Shown here: positions 41,096-52,831 of the stretch, one piece after another
How positions within the stretch are numbered: the stretch's first letter is position 1
Layout of the letters: every line of letters starts with the position of its first letter
Assembly: GCA_022376925.1 (NCBI GenBank)
Contig: JAIOJX010000025.1
Coordinates: 144,543,301-144,607,300, forward strand
DNA: 64,000 bases
Direction of reading: 5' to 3'
Origin: Tragulus kanchil
Lineage: Eukaryota; Chordata; Mammalia; Artiodactyla; Tragulidae
Notes under the pieces: generated by a model
Database searches by the model: none
What the model was told of the DNA's origin: nothing
The model's input: the letters and a program-made list of their open reading frames with translations, nothing else
Translations under genes and position numbers: made by a program

Positions 41096-41884
41096 TTCCA
41101 GAATTTAACTTTTTTTATCATCAATTGAAATCTGCTTTCCTTATGTTTATAAAGAGACAGGTGTGACATTTTATTCAATTTAAATGAAAATAATGCCCTT
41201 CTTTGGAGACCTGATTTTTTTTACAAATTTGTATCAGTACTGAAATTTTATTCTCTGCTTACTCATTTTAACAAATGTTTGAGAGATTTATATGCAATAT
41301 TTCAGTGTTGGCAAACATTACAGTGAATGTGCCACAATTTTTTAAAAATTCTTTTTAGGACATAGAGGATACCATGGTTGAAAGATAATTAAAAATAATC
41401 TTTTAATGTTGTTTCTTTTGTTTGTTAACACTGGAAATTAAACTTCTATTTAACTTTGTCCATAATAAGTGTTTATGTCCTCCACTGGTCTCAAGATGTC
41501 ATGTATAGCTTACAAAATTTGATTGTACAGTCCTCTGGTGAAAGTTTAGCCATATCATGTTTTATTTTCCTTTAACAATCTCTGGTTTTGAGAAGAGCAA
41601 GGCACTCATTTTGAAGGGAAAATTGTTTACCCATATAGGGCATATGAACACTTTATGAGGAATCTGTTGATTAAAATTAAATAATATACATGAACACTAT
41701 ATAGTTCATAACATGAATACTATATAAGCTTCATCATATACAGGTTGAAAATTCATCACTTCAGAGCCATTTCTTCTAAGATCCCAAATTAAGTCAGATT
41801 TTTCTCTGTATTGGAACTTTCATGATGTAATTTCTACCTTAGTCAGATACAATTGGAACATTTATGACAGTTGTTAGAGATTAC

Positions 41885-42870
41885 TTTAGTGTTATTCAGT
41901 CACTAAGTCATGTCTGACTCTTTGTGACCCTGTGGACTGCAGCATGCTAGGCTTGCTTGTCCTTCAGTACCTCCTGGAGTTTGCTCAGATTCATATCCCT
42001 TGAGTCAGTGAAGCTTTCTGACCATCTCAGCCTACGCAGCCCTCTTTGATAGCTTTTACTATGCACACCTTTGTCAGTAAAGTGATGTCTTTACTTTTTA
42101 ATAGGCTGTCTAGATTTGTCATAATTTTCCTTTCAGGGAGCAAGCTTCATTTAATTTCATGGCTGCAGTCACCTTCCATAGTGATTTTGCAGCCCAATAA
42201 AATGAAATCTGTCACAGATTCCATTTTCCCACCATCTATTTACTATGAAGTGTTGGGACTGTATGTCATGATCTTAGTTTTTTGAATGTTACATCAGCTT
42301 TTTCAGTCTCCTCTTTCACCCTCATCAATAGGTTCTTTAGTTCCTCTGCACTTCCTGTCATTATTAGAGTGGCATCACCTGCATATCTGTGGTTGTTGGT
42401 ATTTCTTCCAGCAGTCTCGATTCTGTCTTGTGAGTTATCAAGTCTGGCATTTTTCATGATATACTGTTCATAGGAGTTAAATAAAACAGGGTGACACTAT
42501 ACAGCTTTGACATACTCCTTTCCCAATTTTGAATCAGTCTGTTATTCCATTTAAAGTTCTAACTGTTTTATTTTGGCCTGCATACACGTTTCTTGGGAGG
42601 CAAGTAAGGCGGTCTGGGATTCCCATCTCTTCAAGAATTTTCCACAATGTATTGTGATCCACATAATCAATGATTTTAGCATAGCCAATGAAATAGAAGT
42701 AGATGTTTTTCTGGATTTCACCTTCTTTCTCTATGATCCAGTGAATGTTGACAATTTAATCTCTGGTTCCTCTGCCTTTTCTAAATCCAGCTTGTGCATA
42801 TGGAAGTTCTTGGTTCACATAGAACTAAAACCTAGCTTGAAGAATTTTGAGCATAAAGTTACGAGCATGG
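41885..42870 (-). mobile_element. BovB LINE with decayed reverse transcriptase
   Basis: The + strand shows reverse-complement BovB: 'cagtcactaagtcatgtctg', 'tttcatggctgcagtcacc', 'cacctgcatatctgtggttg' and 'attgtgatccacataatc'. About 280 bp of 3' sequence is missing near 42040. The minus-strand frame 42457-42266 keeps the region around the RT motif, but reads Y-A-G-D where active copies have Y-A-D-D. It is dead. Its 5' part is repeated at 43595-44045. Confidence 0.88.
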
Positions 42871-44773
42871 AAAATAAGAGCAATTTTACCCAGCCTAGAA
42901 AGCAATTTTACAGCTATCATAAGCACTTTAGGCAGAAATCAGAAGTTTATTAATAGAGGTGAAAGGACGGTACTGGGAGAAGAGTAGAGTCCTTCAGATA
43001 TGCATAAAGAAGCACAGAAAATGGAAAATGACATTTACTTAAAAGAAGAAAAATTAAAACAGTCATCTCTCTCTTTCTCTTCTTTTCTTTCCTGCTCCCT
43101 TCTTCCCTTTCTGCCCTCTCTCTTTAGATAGATAGATATAGATATGGAACTGCATTGGATCAGATATTCTATAACAATAATTTTTGTTAGTAAGTATTTT
43201 AATATAGTTTCTCGGATTTATGTAGCACTTTGCCATTATTTGAATATTTTTCACCCCATAGCTCAGTGAGTACTCATATCAAGTCTTTGAATCATAGATA
43301 GTAGTATCAATAATTTTAAGATGAATGAATAAGCCTGGAACCATCAATCTAATGATGCATTGACATTTGTCTAATGGACAGTGTCAATTAGAAGAGAAAA
43401 TCAAAATCCCTTAACCAGTTCATGAAGTCTTCTTCCAAAGCATTTTAATAACCTACTGAGAATCACCTTGTTTTTAGATCTATGATATTAATTAGAAATA
43501 AGCCAGTCAGAGCAGCATGTATTAATAGAATGAGGTCGAAATGAAAGAGGAAATGGAAATAAGTTAAGTTTGATTTAAGGAAGGCAATATTGTATCTGTC
43601 TTGTGAGTTATCAAGTCTGGCATTTTTCATGATATACTGTTCATAGGAGTTAAATAAAACAGGGTGACACTATACAGCTTTGACATACTCCTTTCCCAAT
43701 TTTGAATCAGTCTGTTATTCCATTTAAAGTTCTAACTGTTTTATTTTGGCCTGCATACACGTTTCTTGGGAGGCAAGTAAGGCGGTCTGGGATTCCCATC
43801 TCTTCAAGAATTTTCCACAATGTATTGTGATCCACATAATCAATGATTTTAGCATAGCCAATGAAATAGAAGTAGATGTTTTTCTGGATTTCACCTTCTT
43901 TCTCTATGATCCAGTGAATGTTGACAATTTAATCTCTGGTTCCTCTGCCTTTTCTAAATCCAGCTTGTGCATATGGAAGTTCTTGGTTCACATAGAACTA
44001 AAACCTAGCTTGAAGAATTTTGAGCATAAAGTTACGAGCATGGAAAATAAGAGCAATTTTACCCAGCCTAGAAAGCAATTTTACAGCTATCATAAGCACT
44101 TTAGGCAGAAATCAGAAGTTTATTAATAGAGGTGAAAGGACGGTACTGGGAGAAGAGTAGAGTCCTTCAGATATGCATAAAGAAGCACAGAAAATGGAAA
44201 ATGACATTTACTTAAAAGAAGAAAAATTAAAACAGTCATCTCTCTCTTTCTCTTCTTTTCTTTCCTGCTCCCTTCTTCCCTTTCTGCCCTCTCTCTTTAG
44301 ATAGATAGATATAGATATGGAACTGCATTGGATCAGATATTCTATAACAATAATTTTTGTTAGTAAGTATTTTAATATAGTTTCTCGGATTTATGTAGCA
44401 CTTTGCCATTATTTGAATATTTTTCACCCCATAGCTCAGTGAGTACTCATATCAAGTCTTTGAATCATAGATAGTAGTATCAATAATTTTAAGATGAATG
44501 AATAAGCCTGGAACCATCAATCTAATGATGCATTGACATTTGTCTAATGGACAGTGTCAATTAGAAGAGAAAATCAAAATCCCTTAACCAGTTCATGAAG
44601 TCTTCTTCCAAAGCATTTTAATAACCTACTGAGAATCACCTTGTTTTTTTAGATCTATGATATTAATTAGAAATAAGCCAGTCAGAGCAGCATGTATTAA
44701 TAGAATGAGGTCGAAATGAAAGAGGAAATGGAAATAAGTTAAGTTTGATTTAAGGAAGGCAATATTGTATCTG
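42422..44773 (+). repeat. Tandem duplication 12 (42422-43599 and 43595-44773)
   Basis: Offset is 1,173 bp and the copies overlap by a few bases ('tctg'). The one difference is extra T near 44645. The unit starts inside the BovB, so part of that LINE appears twice. Confidence 0.93.
43066..43142 (+). repeat. Polypyrimidine tract plus (GATA)n (second copy 44239-44315)
   Basis: More than 50 bases of nearly pure C/T are followed by about four GATA units. This could form a triplex, but it may be only a simple repeat. Confidence 0.8.
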
Positions 44774-44943
44774 CTTAAATCTTGGAAATTAAAGCAACAA
44801 GATATTAAATGTTAAAATTTGTTTCAATTTAAAAGTAGATTTAAAATTGTAGGTTTTAGTAGAAAACAGAAGAGAGGTAGTGCGACATTCATGCTGATTA
44901 TATACACACTGAGCAGTGTAGGATAATCATGGGAAGCCTGATA

Positions 44944-44962
44944 CGGGGGTGGTGGGGGGGGG
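44944..44962 (+). repeat. G-rich tract
   Basis: Runs of five and nine G separated by TGGT form a compact G-rich island. In noisy assemblies long G runs are unreliable. Confidence 0.7.
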
Positions 44963-45020
44963 ATGTCATTTGGATAACCTGAGCAGTAGGGGGAAGAATT
45001 TCCTATTAATAAGGATAATT

Positions 45021-45294
45021 TGGGGCTTCCCTGGTGGTTCAGTGGGTAAAGAGTCCACCTTGCAGTACAAGGGGCACTAGTTCCATCCCTGGCCTGGGAA
45101 GATCCCACGTGCCGTGGAGCGGCTGGACCGATGTGTCCAATTACCGAGCCAGTGCTCTGGAGCACATGCGCCCATGGACGGTGCTCTGCAACAAGAGAGG
45201 CCATTGCAATGGGAGGCCCACATAGGCCAGAAAACAAAGATGAATGAAAATTAATAAATAAAAAATCAATAAAAAGAGGTCAAAATTTTTAAAA
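45021..45294 (+). mobile_element. CHR-type SINE with TSD
   Basis: Same subfamily as 6203: 'gggcttccctggtggttcag', 'gaccgatgtgtccaattacc', 'catgcgcccatggacggtgc' and 'ggcccacataggcca'. A 9-bp TSD AAGGATAAT lies at 45011-45019 and 45295-45303. The tail is A-rich with AATAAA-like units. Confidence 0.88.
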
Positions 45295-45673
45295 AAGGAT
45301 AATCGGAACAAGGGATTAGGCAGGAATATATACAGAATAAGTTTTGTATTCCAGATATGATAGTGAAAAGCAGAATCCAATATATAGGTAAGGGTCATAG
45401 CTTTAATTACATTACATAACATACATTACAGGACAATTAAACTCTTTAAGGGTCATAATAAGATAATTGCTGAAAGCATAGTGGAAATAATAATTACTGA
45501 AATCATAACCAAAAAATAGATAAATACTGAAAGCATAGTTAAAAGCATAGTGAAAGAACTATTACCCCCAAAACACAAAGATGGATGACTTATGAATATA
45601 AAGTTAAATCATTGGTGACTGACAAATAATGCTCTGATGATGTCTTGTTGGGAGCATTTTCCTCTCTTTAGAG

Positions 45674-47797
45674 ATATTTTAGTACCTCAGCCCAGTATTG
45701 TATTTAGATTCTAGGCTTAGTATTAGGATCAATAGATGTTTGGCAGAAGAAGCCGAATAATTGAATTACATGACTATTTCCCTAAGATGCATAGGAAAAT
45801 AGATACATTTGAAATTGGTAAGAAACATTGCCTGTTTAGTATTTTTTAATGTTTAAATCAGTTTTGATCTCTAAAAGCACATATCATTGAAATCTGATAT
45901 TTTTATATTTATTTCAATTATAGGCTTCATAGGGAATATGAAAACATTAGGACAACCATCACAAATGTGTCACCTCTTACATGCCCATTATTTTTCATTT
46001 TATTCTTGCCTTCTAGTCACTCATAACTAATATTCAGAAAGCTTGATAGTCTGATAGACTTTGATGTTTGGAGACTACACATAAGCATAAGGGAGATGTT
46101 TTGATCATTTCAGTATCATGTGAAATATTAATTGTCATATTTCATGTATGTCCACTAGGAATGCAGAATCAAAGTGTTTAAATAGTAAAAATATCTGAAT
46201 ATAAAGTAATTATGTGGACAATTTAAGTATGGCAATAATTCATAATACTTACGATGGATATATTTTGAGAAGGAAATGGCAAGCCGTACCAGTATTCTTG
46301 CCAGGAACATTCAGTGGATGGAAAAGCTTGGTGACCTACTGTCCATGGGGTATACATATACACAAGCCTTCCCTGATGATTTGGTGGTGAGGAATCATCC
46401 TGCAAAGCAGGAGGCCTGGATTCCATCCCTCTGTTTGGAAGATCCCCTTGGAGGAGGGCATGGCAACCCACTCCAGTATTCTTGCCTGGAGAATCCCATG
46501 GACAGAGAAGCCTGATGGGCTGCAGTCCATGGGGTCACACAGAGTCGAACATGACTGATGTGACTAAGCAGTGATATGATGAATCTTTAGTATTTTTTAT
46601 GATTAAAACAATTCAAATAAAAATATTGTATCCCTCCTTTAAAAAATGAAATCTGAATCAGATATGTAATTTTCAGTGAAGTTAAGAATGAAGTTTTCTC
46701 TCTTTGAAGATATTTGATTATGATTAAAACAATTCAAAAAAAAATGATTCCTAAAAAAAATATTTTAGTACCTCAGCCCAGTATTGTATTTAGATTCTAG
46801 GCTTAGTATTAGGATCAATAGATGTTTGGCAGAAGAAGCCGAATAATTGAATTACATGACTATTTCCCTAAGATGCATAGGAAAATAGATACATTTGAAA
46901 TTGGTAAGAAACATTGCCTGTTTAGTATTTTTTAATGTTTAAATCAGTTTTGATCTCTAAAAGCACATATCATTGAAATCTGATATTTTTATATTTATTT
47001 CAATTATAGGCTTCATAGGGAATATGAAAACATTAGGACAACCATCACAAATGTGTCACCTCTTACATGCCCATTATTTTTCATTTTATTCTTGCCTTCT
47101 AGTCACTCATAACTAATATTCAGAAAGCTTGATAGTCTGATAGACTTTGATGTTTGGAGACTACACATAAGCATAAGGGAGATGTTTTGATCATTTCAGT
47201 ATCATGTGAAATATTAATTGTCATATTTCATGTATGTCCACTAGGAATGCAGAATCAAAGTGTTTAAATAGTAAAAATATCTGAATATAAAGTAATTATG
47301 TGGACAATTTAAGTATGGCAATAATTCATAATACTTACGATGGATATATTTTGAGAAGGAAATGGCAAGCCGTACCAGTATTCTTGCCAGGAACATTCAG
47401 TGGATGGAAAAGCTTGGTGACCTACTGTCCATGGGGTATACATATACACAAGCCTTCCCTGATGATTTGGTGGTGAGGAATCATCCTGCAAAGCAGGAGG
47501 CCTGGATTCCATCCCTCTGTTTGGAAGATCCCTTGGAGGAGGGCATGGCAACCCACTCCAGTATTCTTGCCTGGAGAATCCCATGGACAGAGAAGCCTGA
47601 TGGGCTGCAGTCCATGGGGTCACACAGAGTCGAACATGACTGATGTGACTAAGCAGTGATATGATGAATCTTTAGTATTTTTTATGATTAAAACAATTCA
47701 AATAAAAATATTGTATCCCTCCTTTAAAAAATGAAATCTGAATCAGATATGTAATTTTCAGTGAAGTTAAGAATGAAGTTTTTCTCTCTTTGAAGAA
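45674..47797 (+). repeat. Tandem duplication 13 (45674-46711 and 46760-47797)
   Basis: Offset is 1,086 bp. Copy 1 has an extra C ('gatcccctt') and copy 2 an extra T ('gtttttctc'). The 48-bp filler 46712-46759 contains 'gattaaaacaattcaa', also present at about 46600 in the unit, so it is scrambled local sequence. Includes the Bov-tA composite. Confidence 0.92.
46269..46565 (+). mobile_element. Bov-tA composite (duplicated at 47355-47650)
   Basis: A Bov-tA 3' fragment (46269-46349: 'gagaaggaaatggcaagcc' to 'ctgtccatgggg') is followed by a near full-length Bov-tA from about 46364 ('gccttccctgatgatttgg' to 'gggtcacacagagtcgaac'). It could be a nested or dimeric arrangement. The 47355 copy is from tandem duplication 13. 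Confidence 0.82.
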
Positions 47798-49195
47798 TAT
47801 TAGAAAGAAAGAACAAGACGTTCCCGCAGAACTGAAATTACCTTTGAGAAACCTTGACATTATGTACAGCAGATTTGAAAATGTGATCTTAAATGGAGAT
47901 GGGTGGGGAGCATAAGAAGGATGCATTCCAAGAACAAATAATGTTACAACATATTTTTTCATAGTTAATTTGAAGGAAATGTTTTCCTATATGAATCTGG
48001 AGAAGAAAAGAAACAGGACTTGCAGGCTATTGTCAATTATCTGAAGACAAGTTCCTTCTAGGAGTAGCTTTTGATGTGTTTCATGTTAAGCCCATTTGCA
48101 TAGGATTTAGACACTTGAGTGGGGGAAGCCAGTGTATAGATATCATACCTTTCTCAACTTGAGGATGAACTTGCTTCTTCATATGTATTTGGGTGGTTCA
48201 AGAACAGAGTGAATTTGTGTGCACAGATTTCTGATGTGAAACTTGGAGATTTTTAGCAGGGATGCTCTTAGAGTCATTATCTGTTGTGTGATTTTAATGA
48301 TTCCTTTTAGACTGAAATTCCATATTTTTAATGGAATACCAGACTTAATAACTGTGATATTTATCTTAAAGACTTAGTTTTACAATAGCTTCAGGAGGAA
48401 AAATCAGACTTTATTTATAACTCAAATATTCCCTCAGAATTTGCATAATACCTTAAGTATAACATATATACTATTTCTAAAAACAAGATATAAGATTTTA
48501 GCTCTATTCTCACTGCCTTTCTCAATGTGGGAAGTATAACAGCCCCTCCACTTTTGCTTCCAATGGTCAGTGACTCTGGATTCCTTTCGTAGAGATTTAA
48601 AGGTTCGGATGATCTATAGATAACGTAAGATGCTCCATCTTCATGAAGCACTTTGCCATCTAATCTCTTTCAATTTATGAATCAAAGTCTACTTAACTTC
48701 CTAGTATTTTTGTATTTCTCCATCTTACTGCATGAAATTATTTTATCATCTGATCCAAACCTGTATTTTTAGGTCTATAGATCTTGCTTTCTGGTTGTAG
48801 TTTAAGTACTTTCAATTCTTATTCAGCTGAGATCTTTTTCATTTAATTCAGGCACTCATATTTCTCAGCTGATGTTGATATCATTCCACGTACATTTTAA
48901 ATCAATTACAATTCTCTGTCTACTCTAGCAATTTACCTTTCCTGAAATAATTGATCTCTAGTTCTGTCTCTATGTCTTTTTTCCCTATCCTGTCCTAGTC
49001 TTTTTTTTCCCCCCAGGAACTCTATTCAGTATCCTAAACAAGTTGTTGATGGTCCCCAAACTAAACTCCTTTACCTTGAAATACAAGTTGAATGATCTCA
49101 CTTTTGCTTACCTTTCTGATTTCAATCCAGGTCATTCTTCTCCCAGTCTACTGTACACAGGTTCATTGGCCAATGTGGTCATTCTGGTTTTTTTT

Positions 49196-49473
49196 TTAAT
49201 TTATTTTTTGGGGGGGCACTTCTATTGGTCCTTCGCTTATTTATTTTCATTCATCTTTGTTCTTCGGCCTGTGTGGGCCTCCTATTGCAGTGGCTTCTCT
49301 CGCTGCAAAGCAGCAGCTCTGGGCGCATGTTCCCCAGAGCTCCGGCTTGGTAGCTGGACACATCGGTCCAGCTGCTCAGCGGCATGCGGGACCTTCCCAG
49401 ACCAGGAATCGAACTGGCTTCCCTTGCACTGCAAGGCGGTGTTCTTACCCATTGGACCACGAGGGAAGCCCCA
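49196..49473 (-). mobile_element. CHR-type SINE (reverse)
   Basis: The + strand shows the reverse complement: 'gggcacttctattggtcctt', 'ctctgggcgcatgttccc', 'gctggacacatcggtccag' and 'gaccacgagggaagcccc'. Same subfamily as 6203. A seven-G run sits next to its tail. TSD not resolved. Confidence 0.87.
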
Positions 49474-49714
49474 GTGTGCTGATTCTTGATCAGCCCAAGG
49501 TGGTTCTAGCCTGAGATGTTTGGCATAGTCTCTACTTCTGATTTTTGTATGACCAGCAACTTTCAGCCTTCTGAGATCTTAATTTAAATTTTATTTCCAT
49601 ATCTAATTACTCAGTAAAAGTCTAAATGTAGTAGACTTAATATATTACTCTATGTACACTTTCTGTCGATTACTCATATCTATATGATACTAAAATTATT
49701 TATATATTTGCATG

Positions 49715-49850
49715 TTCTCTGTCTCCCCTACAATAATGGGTGATTCATTGAAAGTATCTATGTTATCTGCTTGGTTCACCAATATCTCCAGTACCTCGGA
49801 AAGGACCTGACATGTAATTGGTACTGAAAACATATTTGTTGAATGAATAA
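49715..49850 (+). repeat. L2 3'-end remnant
   Basis: 'gtctcccctacaataatggg', 'ccaatatctccagtacctc' and 'atttgttgaatgaataag' match the L2 3' end order. Confidence 0.55.
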
Positions 49851-51349
49851 GTATATGCATTCTTCGTCCCTTCAAGCAGTCTTACATGGTAGTTTGGCTG
49901 AGGGTTAAATCTCTTAACTTTATAATAACTTAAGCTTGCAAGATACATAATAGCTTTCCTGATTTTCTTCCATAGAGCATAAAGGCCTAATACCTGTATG
50001 TATTCTTGTAACAACAATGAAAAAAATAGTCACATTTCATCTAGTTTAGCAGGGAGAATATTTTGGAAATTGAGAGGTTGGAAAAGATGCCACTAGAGGT
50101 GATTATTTCAAGATTTTAATTTTCACAGCATTTTTTTTGGCTTTAAAACTTGTTTCCTACTTTTGATGATAACTTCAGTCACACAAACTATCAATATAGC
50201 ATTCAGGTTACCTTTTAGCTATATATTTTAGTATACATACATTGCAACGAGTTTAGATAAAAAATGTTGTTTCAGGGTTATGCCTTAAAATTATATCTTA
50301 AACTTTTTCATTGTGAATTCATTGTTTGACAGACTTCTTTATATTATTTTCATTTTTTTGGTAAGAGATCTATTGTTGTGAAATGGAGGAGAACATGTTT
50401 TTGACTGTTAATTTGTAAATATTTTATACATTAAAAAATTTTAGCACTACTGTAGACGTTTCTAGTGTTAGAAAGATGAGTATAAAAGTCTTATTGATCA
50501 AATTTCTTAGTTTCTCTGCTGACTGTTGAATGGTAGCCTTGTAGCATTATTATGTTTTTAATATGCATGTTAAAATATGTTAAAATAATTATGTAATGCA
50601 AAATTTCTTTTCTTGTAAAGTCTTTTTATTTCTGTTATCAGGAACATTTTCACTTCAGTCCTCTTTATTGCACAAGTTGCACTTAGTATAGAGAATTGTA
50701 TCTATACCAATTCACCAAAATAAAATAATAATAAAAATCCTGTACTTTAATCACTCTGTTTTTCATAGCATATAATGTATGACTGTTTTGTGAATATTAA
50801 AAAAGTCATGTGTGTGAAATTTTATTTTTTCATTATTGTCGTGGTCTTCCATATTTATTCATTTGTGTAATATGTACCATTTGTCAGTAGAACCACTGTG
50901 TATATAAATGGCAAAAATGTATGTATATCCTTTTTTATCCTAATGTTCATCAGAATCCTTAATACAGCATCTTTCCAAAAATGCTAAATGATCTGAAACA
51001 TATAAACAGAGAACAATCCATGTAAGTTTAACAATTCAACCAACAAAACTAATAATAAAAAAAAACCTCTCTGAACCTTTATTAACTCATTACTTTATCA
51101 AGTTTTTGTATGTTTAATAATCAGTATTTTCATTGAAACACATTAGTCCCCATAAATTATAAAAGAATGATGTGAATCTGTAACATATAAATAGTCTTTA
51201 CATTTTTTTCAGGCAGTGTTCTCTGCTTCCTATAAATATATTTACTTTTCTACTCATTGTTAGGAGATGGGATGAGGTTTCTGGCTCACTTAAGATCCTG
51301 GTTAACTAGGAAAGGCTTACACAGTCATTATGCCACTAGTGGCTAGGAG

Positions 51350-51805
51350 ATGTCATGTCCTCAGCTCTAGGGTTGTCCGTGGGGCCTGGGTGGTGGAGTC
51401 TTGGGCCTGGGGACTGCAGCAGAGAGCAGCCTTGGGACTAGGCCCAGCAAGGCTCCTCTGAGGCCGGCCTGTGCTGAATGGAGTCTGATGGTGCGCCCTG
51501 CGGTCCCCGCAGGTGGCAAGCACAGTGAGCGACATCCAGCCCTCGCTGCTCCACTACGACATGCTGAGCGTGGTCCAGGAGGCGCTCTCCCTCCCAGACA
51601 TCTTCTTCAGCAGCCAGCAGCGGAGCGAGCCACTGCCCATCGTGGATCGGGGCCCCGCGGAGCTACCAGAGGAGTTCGTGGTCCAGGTGCCCAAGGAGCT
51701 CAGATCTCAGCCCAAGGTGCGGCCAGCGGTGCGGAGAGAGGGTTGGGGGTGGCTGGGCAGGGGCTCCTGGGAGATCCGGCCCCAGGCAGTGCCCCAAAGT
51801 TGTCT
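51350..51805 (+). other. GC-rich island in AT-rich intron (copy at 52465-52920)
   Basis: About 455 bp rich in G and C, with sharp transitions on both sides. It contains an intron-like 5' flank, the 204-nt exon and a donor-side flank. No CpG-island promoter features were assessed. Likely a transposed gene fragment. Confidence 0.7.
51513..51716 (+). other. Orphan exon-like cassette in GC-rich island, copy 1
   Basis: Seen: the acceptor ...GTCCCCGCAG ends at 51512. A 204-nt segment follows that is open in phase 0 and reads VASTVSDIQPSLLHY... through ...EEFVVQVPKELRSQPK, then a GTGCGG donor starts at 51717. The length is exactly 68 codons, third positions are strongly G/C, and the other in-frame choices look unlike protein. 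Flanks (about 51350-51800) are GC-rich and intron-like, in sharp contrast to the AT-rich surroundings. I do not recognise the protein; it is not part of latrophilin. Inference: an exon plus bits of its introns from another gene was inserted here, since a retrocopy would lack the splice flanks. It could instead be a real alternative exon. Splicing after the phase-1 ADGRL3 exon would read a different but also open frame (GGKHSERHP...) and would keep the downstream frame. Confidence 0.6.
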
Positions 51806-52627
51806 TCTGATATACTTTAGTCTGTGCATCCCCTCATCAGGGTGATGCTTGCACCCTGTGAGATTCTGACCTGTTGTTGAAAGATGCATGCTTATGCTCC
51901 ATTAGAGCCTCATCACTATTTCAAAATGTTTAGATTTCCGATTGTGTTTGAAATAACCTCACGTTATCACAGGAGGTTTAAAGTTACTTTTAGTGGCATT
52001 CAGTAGAACCACTGTGTATATAAATGGCAAAATGTATGTATATCCTTTTTTATCCTAATGTTCATCAGAATCCTTAATACAGCATCTTTCCAAAAATGCT
52101 AAATGATCTGAAACATATAAACAGAGAACAATCCATGTAAGTTTAACAATTCAACCAACAAAACTAATAATAAAAAAAAACCTCTCTGAACCTTTATTAA
52201 CTCATTACTTTATCAAGTTTTTGTATGTTTAATAATCAGTATTTTCATTGAAACACATTAGTCCCCATAAATTATAAAAGAATGATGTGAATCTGTAACA
52301 TATAAATAGTCTTTACATTTTTTTCAGGCAGTGTTCTCTGCTTCCTATAAATATATTTACTTTTCTACTCATTGTTAGGAGATGGGATGAGGTTTCTGGC
52401 TCACTTAAGATCCTGGTTAACTAGGAAAGGCTTACACAGTCATTATGCCACTAGTGGCTAGGAGATGTCATGTCCTCAGCTCTAGGGTTGTCCGTGGGGC
52501 CTGGGTGGTGGAGTCTTGGGCCTGGGGACTGCAGCAGAGAGCAGCCTTGGGACTAGGCCCAGCAAGGCTCCTCTGAGGCCGGCCTGTGCTGAATGGAGTC
52601 TGATGGTGCGCCCTGCGGTCCCCGCAG

Positions 52628-52831
52628 GTGGCAAGCACAGTGAGCGACATCCAGCCCTCGCTGCTCCACTACGACATGCTGAGCGTGGTCCAGGAGGCGC
52701 TCTCCCTCCCAGACATCTTCTTCAGCAGCCAGCAGCGGAGCGAGCCACTGCCCATCGTGGATCGGGGCCCCGCGGAGCTACCAGAGGAGTTCGTGGTCCA
52801 GGTGCCCAAGGAGCTCAGATCTCAGCCCAAG
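52628..52831 (+). other. Orphan exon-like cassette, copy 2 (in duplicated unit)
   Basis: Same 204-nt cassette, splice sites and flanks as the copy 1,115 bp upstream, with no coding difference that I can see. One difference lies downstream (GGGTG versus GTGTG near 51841/52956). It belongs to the 50885-53115 tandem duplication and is probably an assembly duplicate rather than a second exon. Confidence 0.55.

Noticed and set aside
42573..42953. 126-residue open frame (and its copy at 43746)
   Set aside because: Antisense to BovB RT sequence and appears twice because of the tandem duplication; no independent coding support.
44824..45237. 137-residue open frame on the - strand
   Set aside because: Runs through the reverse strand of a CHR SINE. 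The same peptide pieces recur at every such SINE in the window.
51401..51820. 139-residue open frame across the GC-rich island
   Set aside because: It is Ala/Gly/Arg/Pro-rich and out of frame with the well-behaved 204-nt exon frame; a typical shadow frame in GC-rich DNA. Kept only as a note on frame neutrality.
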